Below are positions 58,564-64,000 of a DNA stretch of 64,000 nucleotides, one piece after another. Origin of the DNA: a bacterium. Its GTDB lineage: Bacteria; Verrucomicrobiota; Kiritimatiellia; CAIKKV01; CAIYGI01. The stretch is taken from contig JANYBP010000005.1 in the NCBI GenBank assembly GCA_025360745.1, positions 1-64,000 on the forward strand, written 5' to 3'. The translations under genes and the position numbers were made by a program. Each line of letters begins with the position of its first letter. The first letter of the stretch is position 1. The notes beneath the pieces were generated by a model. It saw only the letters and a list, made by a program, of their open reading frames with translations. It was not told where the DNA came from and did no database searches.

Positions 58564-60885
58564 TTATTTTACGGCGGTATCGACTTCAAGAACCCCACCA
58601 CCGGGAGCCAGCTCGCACTTGACCGAATAACCGTCGTCCACGCTTCTATCCCTCACGATTCTCACGGCCAGTCCGTTGAACTTCGACTCGCCCGTTGCGA
58701 CGGCCTTGATGCCGCGCGTTACGTCGATGGAAACCGCCAGCGGAGGATCGTAGACCGGTTTGTCGGCCGGCTGTTTCGGAACGACCGCCGTCCCGGCCAA
58801 TTCGGCCAGCGCCTTGACGTCGGCGGCTTTGCCCTTCTCAACCGGGCTGCTCAGGAAAACGACGCCCAGTTTTCCCGGGGCCTTGTTGTGTCCTAACTTC
58901 ACGGGCAACACCAGCCGCGCGCCCTTGATGCCCTTGGCTGGGAGATCCTTGAGATCGCCGGTAAAATACTGTGCGCTGGCGATGCCCGTATTTTCGCTGT
59001 CTTGCGCATTCGGCCAGCGGAGCGTACCGGTCTCGCCGACTTCACCCTTCACATTCGCATATTGGACGGAGGTCAAAGGAATCCTGGTCGTCTTGACTTC
59101 CACCGGTTTGACCGCCTCGGGCTTTTCCGTGCCAATCAGGAAAGGATTGGGCAGCACGGCCAGTTCGTCGCCGGCGCCGGCTTTGGCTTCCACGGCCCCC
59201 GGCGGCAGCGGCTGCGGCGCGGAACCCGGCGCCAGCGCCTCGCGTCGCACGAACAGCATGCGCGGGTAGACGGGGTACTGTCCCTTTGGGGTGGGGCAGT
59301 CGATATCGAAGGTTGCCGGCAGCTCTTTTGACGTAAAGGTTTTCTGCACGCAGGTGATGTCATCCGACCACTTGGCGCCGGTTTGTCTGGCGATCTCCTT
59401 GCCCTGGTCGCAAAGTTTGTCGAACGACCTTGTCCGTGAACCCAGGCGGTAGGCGTAGGTCACAACCAGCTTGTTCGCTCCCAGCGCCTTCGGATCGTCG
59501 ACCGCGACGGTCACCCGGTTCTTGCCGGGGGAGAGGTACGGCAGGGCGCCGGGATTGTTCTGGACCACCGCCCGCACCTTCAAACTCGTGAGCGGCTCCT
59601 TGATGCCGATCCTGACCAGCGCGGCCAGCTTGCCCTTGACCGCCTCCGAGAAATTCGTGATCGCGGCCGGCTTATAGGTCTTGCCGCCGTCCACCGAAAC
59701 CTCGACCGTGTCGGCGCCGGCAGCTTCGCCGGACGCCATGGTCAGTATGTAAGGCGATTTCAGGCTGAAGACCACGCTGGCCGGTTTGCCGGACTCGGCG
59801 GGCGTCAGCGCCTTGTTCGCGAACTTGACGTTTTCCACGCTGACGAACGAATTCAGGCAGTCGGCGCCATTCGCGAAATCGGGGGCAAAAGTCAGGCTGC
59901 CGTTGGCATAACTGCGCGCCGGCTTGCTGTTGATGTACGGTTCGAGCACGTGACCATAGCCCGGGCTGTTGATGGTGTCCTTGTGGCGCGGGCAGCTGTG
60001 CGTCGGAGCTTTGCTTCTCCCCGCCCAATACCAGGCATCCGGCTGCGGATCCCAGCTGTTTTCCAGACTGAAGCCGGGGGCCAGGTTGACGTCCGTGGAG
60101 TAATTGCCGGTGGCGTGGTTGATACCCGCCCAGCCCTCCGCACGGACGTGGCCCTTGTGGTTCGCCAGTCCGCGCACCACGCCGTCGATGGTGTCGCCGC
60201 AGACCAGGAAAGCCGGCGCCTTCCAGTTGGCTTGCTCGCCGTTCATGACGAAAGCGTTGTCGTTCGCATAGACCACGCCACGCCCCTTGTCCAGCGTGAA
60301 GGCCTTGACGATCAGTTCCTGGGGATCCTTGTTCAGGTCGTCCTCGCCGGCGATGGTGCGTCCGCCCTTGCCGTCAGGCATCCAGGCGTAGAATTTGAGG
60401 AATATATCGACATAATGCCAGCGTCCGTCGTATTGCGCTTCCACCGTTGTGTGGCCCGGATTGCTCCAGCCCACAAAACGCCACTCCCAGCCCAGTTCGC
60501 GCCAGATCGCGGACTGCTCGGAATGCAGGCCGCCGCAAAGACTCCAGCCGTAGCAGTTGATCTCCTTGAGCACCGGCACGCCGCCCGCTTCATTCGGATA
60601 GGAATGGTGGTAGTGCGAAATCTGCATGAAGTTGTAGACCGCGATGGCCTTCTCGTCGTTGTTCTTGCAGCCGCGGGTGACCGATTCGGCGATGGCTTTG
60701 AGCGATGAGCAGTCCGCAGCCAGATCCGGTTGCACCTTGATGCCTTTGACCTCGCCAGGCGCTGCCGGCGACGCGATCTCCACCGCCGCCTTCACGGGTC
60801 CCGCCGCCTGCGCCTGTGTCCCGGCTACGCCCAGCAGTGTTGCCATGGCCAGAGTTCCGCCCAACGCCAGAGTTCTTCGAGTCAT
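58564..60885 (-). CDS. Secreted transglutaminase-like protein
   Basis: 773 residues from ATG 60885, with AGGAG 10 bases upstream; the track start adds a basic N-terminus. A signal peptide (RRTLALGGTLAMATLLGVAGTQAQA) is followed by a transglutaminase-like domain (about 60-170) with Cys in CYGWSLCGGLHSEQ, His in NPGHTTVEA and Asp in WHYVDIFLKF, the expected order of a Cys-His-Asp triad. The remaining 600 residues are beta-rich, without other recognised domains. Peptidase or amide-processing activity outside the inner membrane is inferred. The sugar-cluster neighbours do not explain it. Confidence 0.8.
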   Translation of the reverse strand: MTRRTLALGGTLAMATLLGVAGTQAQAAGPVKAAVEIASPAAPGEVKGIKVQPDLAADCSSLKAIAESVTRGCKNNDEKAIAVYNFMQISHYHHSYPNEAGGVPVLKEINCYGWSLCGGLHSEQSAIWRELGWEWRFVGWSNPGHTTVEAQYDGRWHYVDIFLKFYAWMPDGKGGRTIAGEDDLNKDPQELIVKAFTLDKGRGVVYANDNAFVMNGEQANWKAPAFLVCGDTIDGVVRGLANHKGHVRAEGWAGINHATGNYSTDVNLAPGFSLENSWDPQPDAWYWAGRSKAPTHSCPRHKDTINSPGYGHVLEPYINSKPARSYANGSLTFAPDFANGADCLNSFVSVENVKFANKALTPAESGKPASVVFSLKSPYILTMASGEAAGADTVEVSVDGGKTYKPAAITNFSEAVKGKLAALVRIGIKEPLTSLKVRAVVQNNPGALPYLSPGKNRVTVAVDDPKALGANKLVVTYAYRLGSRTRSFDKLCDQGKEIARQTGAKWSDDITCVQKTFTSKELPATFDIDCPTPKGQYPVYPRMLFVRREALAPGSAPQPLPPGAVEAKAGAGDELAVLPNPFLIGTEKPEAVKPVEVKTTRIPLTSVQYANVKGEVGETGTLRWPNAQDSENTGIASAQYFTGDLKDLPAKGIKGARLVLPVKLGHNKAPGKLGVVFLSSPVEKGKAADVKALAELAGTAVVPKQPADKPVYDPPLAVSIDVTRGIKAVATGESKFNGLAVRIVRDRSVDDGYSVKCELAPGGGVLEVDTAVK

Positions 60886-61017
60886 CTTTTGCTTGCTCCT
60901 TTTGTGCGTCCCTGGCGTCCTGGCCAAGCACGCCGCCTCAGTCGATCTGAGATATGGAAAACAAAAATTCAGATTAACATTCGCTTATCCGGCGAACAAT
61001 ATAAATCGCTTCAGACT

Positions 61018-63504
61018 TCAAACTTCGGGCGCCACGTAGCGCATGCCGCCCAGCCGTTTCCAATGGCGATAGATGCCCAGCAGGGCCATCAGCCCGAGCA
61101 CGCCCGCGATACCCTGGAACAGGAAACCGTAGCGGTAGTTGTCGGTGTCGAACGAGTTGGCGGTCAGCCAATCCATCAAGAGCGCCCCCAGCAGGCCGGC
61201 CGCCGCCGCCACCGCCTGCCGTATCAGCGCATTGGCGGAACACATCTGGCCGTACTTGGAGCGCGGAAAGAGCATCACCGTCATCGGCATCCAGGCCGCC
61301 CCGAGCAGCGAGGTCAGCGGCATCCGGACCATGTTCACCCAGAAGCCCGACATGTAGTCATGCACCAGCCAGAACGGCAGGAAGGCGAACGGAAGGCCGG
61401 CGATCGTCATCCACAAGGTGATCCGGACGGGATGCAGCCGGTCCACCAGCACGCCCAGCGGGTAGGCGAGCAGGATGGAAATCGCCATGAAAAAAGCCAG
61501 GCTCATGCCGTTCTTGCGCAGGCTCACCCCTTCGTCGAGATCCCAGAAATGGATCGTGCCGTCGCCGCAAGCCGTCAGCATGCGCTTCCCGGACGCCGGC
61601 GGGGCGATGGCCGTGACCTCGTGGGTGTAGCCGGAGAAGGTCTTGAGGGACTGGTCGCCGGCCAGGACGGAGGCATCGAGCGGCATCCATAAGCGGATGC
61701 TGCTGTCATAACTGCCCGAGAGGATGGCGCGGATGTCGGCTTTATAGGCCACGCTCGAGATACTCGCCTTGTGTCCCGTGAGTTCCTGCAGCAGTTTGCC
61801 GGTGCGCAGAGCCCAGATCCGGACCGCTGAATTTGCCGTGTTTGTGTTCCCGTCCTGGCCGCCCGCGACGGCCCATCCGTCCTCCAGCGCGATCCGGCTT
61901 GCGGCATCCGCCGGCGTGTCGTAAAGGGACTCGTTCGTGAATAGATATTTCATTTGCTCCGCGACCAGCCGGAAGGTCCTGGCCCACCAGTCTCGCGGCG
62001 TCGCGTCCGGCCCGGCCCTTTTTTCCAGTGCCGGCGCGAAGCAAACCGCCTGAACCGGCCCGGGACTGTCATCCAAGGTCTGCAGCCGCACGCCCCGTGC
62101 GGCGTCCCAGATCACGACCCTGCGGTCGGAACCGCCCGAGATTAGGCGCTCGCCGTTCGCCGACCAGGCCACCGCGTTCACGGGCCCGGCATGGCCTTCA
62201 AGCACAAGCTGGCAGGCGCCGGAGGGAATGTCCCAGACGCGCACACTCCGGTCGGCGCCGGCCGAGGCCAGACGCTTTCCATCGCCCCGGAAGGCAACCC
62301 CGCAGACGGCCCCGGTGTGCCCGGTTGCGGTTTGGAGCAGCCGTCCGCTCTGCGCATCCCATATGGAAATGCGCCCGTCCGCGCGTCCGGCGGCCACGGT
62401 CAGCCCGTCGCCCGCGACGGCAACGCAAAGAACCGCGCCGCCTTCGCCGCGCAGGGTTTTCACGAGCAGCGCTGCGCCCTTGTCCGGGCAGCGCCACAGT
62501 TTTACGAGGCCGTCCCGCCCTCCCGAGACCCAGCGCGAACCGTCCGGCGTGGCCGCCGCGGCCGCGGCTCCTCCGGGATGGGCCGGCACGCTGGATTGAT
62601 GCTGGCTGATGTGAAGGTTGAAGATGCCGGCCGGGATCGTCCCGATCGTCAACACGCTGGCCGCCGACATCAGGTAAAAAAGGACGTAGATGGGGTGGGT
62701 GAAGCACTCGCGAAAGAAAATGCCGACCTGCTCCCGCACCGTCGTCTGTTTCGTCACGTCCGTGACCGGCGGATACTCGCCCTCCTTGACGCGCCAGCAC
62801 ATCAGTCCGAAGCCCACAAAGTACAGCGCCGCGAGCCCAACGTGAATGGCCTTCAGGTGGGTCAACTGATACGGCACGATCAGCGCGTTGGTCAGCAGTC
62901 CCGCGCCAAACCCGACCAGGCGGAACAAGCCCATGAAACGCCCGAGAAAACGCTCCGGCACCACATCCGCGAAGAGATACCAGTAAACCGTGCCGACAAA
63001 CTCGTTGAAAAACGAAAAGCCGACCGTTAGCGCCCCGATGGCGATCAAGGCCGCCGTGAAGGGCTGGACCAGGGAATTTTCCGACAGGTGCAGTTTGAAA
63101 AAGGTCACGATCTCGTCGGAAAAACCCACCCCCGCCGCGAAAAGACAGAGGAACGGCGCGGTCACCACCATGTAGGGAATGCGCCGTCCCCAGCGCGTGC
63201 GCGTGCGGTCCGACTTGAACCCGATGATGGGCGTCATGACCATCCCGATCAGTTGCGGGATCAAATTGAAGAGGATGTTGACTTGCAGGTTGCTGACATG
63301 GAAATTGTCCTGCAAGTAGAGCCCGAGAATGCCAGGACCGCCTGCCGATTCGAAAAGCTGGAAGCAGAGATTGCCCCAGAGCAGCCAGCTGAACATCGCG
63401 AAAAGGGCGGCCTTGGTGTAGACCAGCGTGCCGATGCGATACGGCGGACCATCATGTGCCGCGCCACCGTCCGCGGCCGGAGCCCCTGCGGTTGTGCGTT
63501 TCAT
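61018..63504 (-). CDS. MFS transporter with a seven-bladed WD40 propeller inserted between TM7 and TM8
   Basis: 828 residues from ATG 63504 (GTG at 63528 possible). TM1-TM7 are seen up to VLFYLMSAASVLTIGTIPAGIF (about 272-298). About 360 residues of WD40 repeats follow (about 305-665), and then TM8-TM12 resume (LAFFMAISILLAYPLGVLVDR onward). The blades can be listed by their closing strands: VKLWR, ISIWD, VRVWD, VVIWD, VRIWA, IRLWM, IHFWD, i.e. seven. The fifth holds an extra insert. The MFS loop after TM2 (KSDRTRTRWGRRIPYM) is intact and resembles the GPH sugar-cation symporter pattern. If MFS topology holds, the propeller is periplasmic. The ORF is continuous, with no frameshift. Confidence 0.9.
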   Translation of the reverse strand: MKRTTAGAPAADGGAAHDGPPYRIGTLVYTKAALFAMFSWLLWGNLCFQLFESAGGPGILGLYLQDNFHVSNLQVNILFNLIPQLIGMVMTPIIGFKSDRTRTRWGRRIPYMVVTAPFLCLFAAGVGFSDEIVTFFKLHLSENSLVQPFTAALIAIGALTVGFSFFNEFVGTVYWYLFADVVPERFLGRFMGLFRLVGFGAGLLTNALIVPYQLTHLKAIHVGLAALYFVGFGLMCWRVKEGEYPPVTDVTKQTTVREQVGIFFRECFTHPIYVLFYLMSAASVLTIGTIPAGIFNLHISQHQSSVPAHPGGAAAAAATPDGSRWVSGGRDGLVKLWRCPDKGAALLVKTLRGEGGAVLCVAVAGDGLTVAAGRADGRISIWDAQSGRLLQTATGHTGAVCGVAFRGDGKRLASAGADRSVRVWDIPSGACQLVLEGHAGPVNAVAWSANGERLISGGSDRRVVIWDAARGVRLQTLDDSPGPVQAVCFAPALEKRAGPDATPRDWWARTFRLVAEQMKYLFTNESLYDTPADAASRIALEDGWAVAGGQDGNTNTANSAVRIWALRTGKLLQELTGHKASISSVAYKADIRAILSGSYDSSIRLWMPLDASVLAGDQSLKTFSGYTHEVTAIAPPASGKRMLTACGDGTIHFWDLDEGVSLRKNGMSLAFFMAISILLAYPLGVLVDRLHPVRITLWMTIAGLPFAFLPFWLVHDYMSGFWVNMVRMPLTSLLGAAWMPMTVMLFPRSKYGQMCSANALIRQAVAAAAGLLGALLMDWLTANSFDTDNYRYGFLFQGIAGVLGLMALLGIYRHWKRLGGMRYVAPEV

Positions 63505-63564
63505 ATCGCGCAAGCCTTCCGCCGGCACGCCGACCCGGCATCGCTCATGGACGGCGTTATTCCG

Positions 63565-64000
63565 TTACTTCACCGGGTTGGCATACGGTTCGTTGATGCG
63601 CCAGAGCGACTTGGCCAGCGCCGGGATTGTGCGGAAGTCCGAGACCAGCGGGTCGAGCGTGAGCGCCTCCTGGAAGGCGGCGAAATCTCGTTCGGCCGCG
63701 GCCCGCTCGGAGAGCAGATTCAGGCAGACCAGCGGCGTGAGGATCCCGAGCAGGAACGGCGGGAGCGGCGCGTTGGCCACCGGCTGGCAGCCATTGGCGC
63801 TGAAATGACAGGTGAGTTCGAGGTTGGCCTCGGCCGGCAGGTTGGGAACCGAAGCGCCGTTCGTGAGGTTGAGATGCAACTCGCGCTGGATGCGGTCGCC
63901 GAAGCGGCCCTCCAGTCCGAAGATGATGTCGTGCAGGTGTTCGCTCGACAACTTGTCCATGTCGGGAATCGGTTTTTTGCCGTAGGCCCAGCCGCTGATC
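63565..64000 (-). CDS. C-terminal part of a GH4-family glycosidase-like protein (partial)
   Basis: The frame is open to the window edge; the track's ATG (63960) is internal, and upstream codons continue SGWAYGKKPIPD. Seen: IQRELHLNLTNGASVPNLPAEANLEL and PLPPFLLGILTPLVCLNLLSERAAAERDFAAFQEALTLDPLVSDF. These match the C-terminal pattern of NAD+/Mn2+-dependent family 4 glycosidases (VxNLPxxAxVE, ALxxDPLV). Substrate (alpha-glucoside, galactoside or galacturonide) cannot be decided. It lies 60 bases upstream of the MFS gene and is probably in the same operon. Confidence 0.72.
   Translation of the reverse strand, partial: ISGWAYGKKPIPDMDKLSSEHLHDIIFGLEGRFGDRIQRELHLNLTNGASVPNLPAEANLELTCHFSANGCQPVANAPLPPFLLGILTPLVCLNLLSERAAAERDFAAFQEALTLDPLVSDFRTIPALAKSLWRINEPYANPVK

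Overview
The window is GC-rich chromosomal DNA from a Gram-negative bacterium. It carries Kdo, heptose and Lpt lipopolysaccharide genes, an HprK/HPr/EI phosphotransfer set, a planctomycete-like MoxR-DUF58-BatA operon and a sugar cluster with URO-D-family, GH4-like and MFS genes. This mix suggests the PVC superphylum, most likely Kiritimatiellota or a relative. That is inferred from gene content, since no rRNA or tRNA gene was seen. Almost all of the sequence is tightly packed housekeeping operons.

Layout: (1) 0.1-11 kb, plus strand: yggS, a membrane protein, rfaE1, kdsB, kdsA, lptC, lptA, lptB, hpf, hprK, ptsH, ptsI, metK. This is envelope biogenesis followed by an rpoN-operon-like block that lacks rpoN. 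(2) 11-13.5 kb: a lower-GC two-gene module, an AAA ATPase and a DUF4276 protein, resembling phage-defence ATPase/TOPRIM pairs and flanked by heptanucleotide repeats. (3) 13.5-18.5 kb: an FHA protein and gmhB (minus), then a large membrane protein with an ABC-2 exporter (plus). (4) 18.5-24 kb, minus: a DUF362 ferredoxin-like protein, ruvB, ruvA, ruvC, yebC, a radical SAM protein whose true start is missing, and an orphan antitoxin. (5) 24-31 kb, minus: an EF-G paralogue, gyrA and gyrB, the last with a near-consensus promoter.

(6) 31.3-48.9 kb, minus: a ten-gene operon running from a 1631-residue secreted PQQ-like protein through a DUF4175-like protein, a coiled-coil protein, a squalene-cyclase-like protein, a repeat protein, MoxR, DUF58 and two VWA/BatA proteins to tsaD. 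It looks like an envelope-associated AAA+/VWA complex. (7) 49-53.9 kb, minus: ilvB, ilvN, leuA, aroE behind a complete attenuator: promoter, a 36-codon leader peptide with a Leu-Leu-Val-Ile-Leu run, antiterminator pairing and terminator. The leader peptide appears to be leaderless. (8) 53.9-64 kb, minus: a carbohydrate cluster with an AGE-family epimerase, nitrilase-family hydrolase, (alpha/alpha)-barrel-like protein, URO-D-family protein, secreted transglutaminase-like protein, an MFS transporter with a seven-bladed WD40 propeller spliced between TM7 and TM8, and the end of a GH4-like gene.

The observations most worth following are the WD40-in-MFS fusion, the leaderless branched-chain attenuator, the AAA/DUF4276 module, and short tandem arrays of different sequence that mostly share a 7-nt unit. 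All domain calls come from reading motifs by eye. No database search was run.
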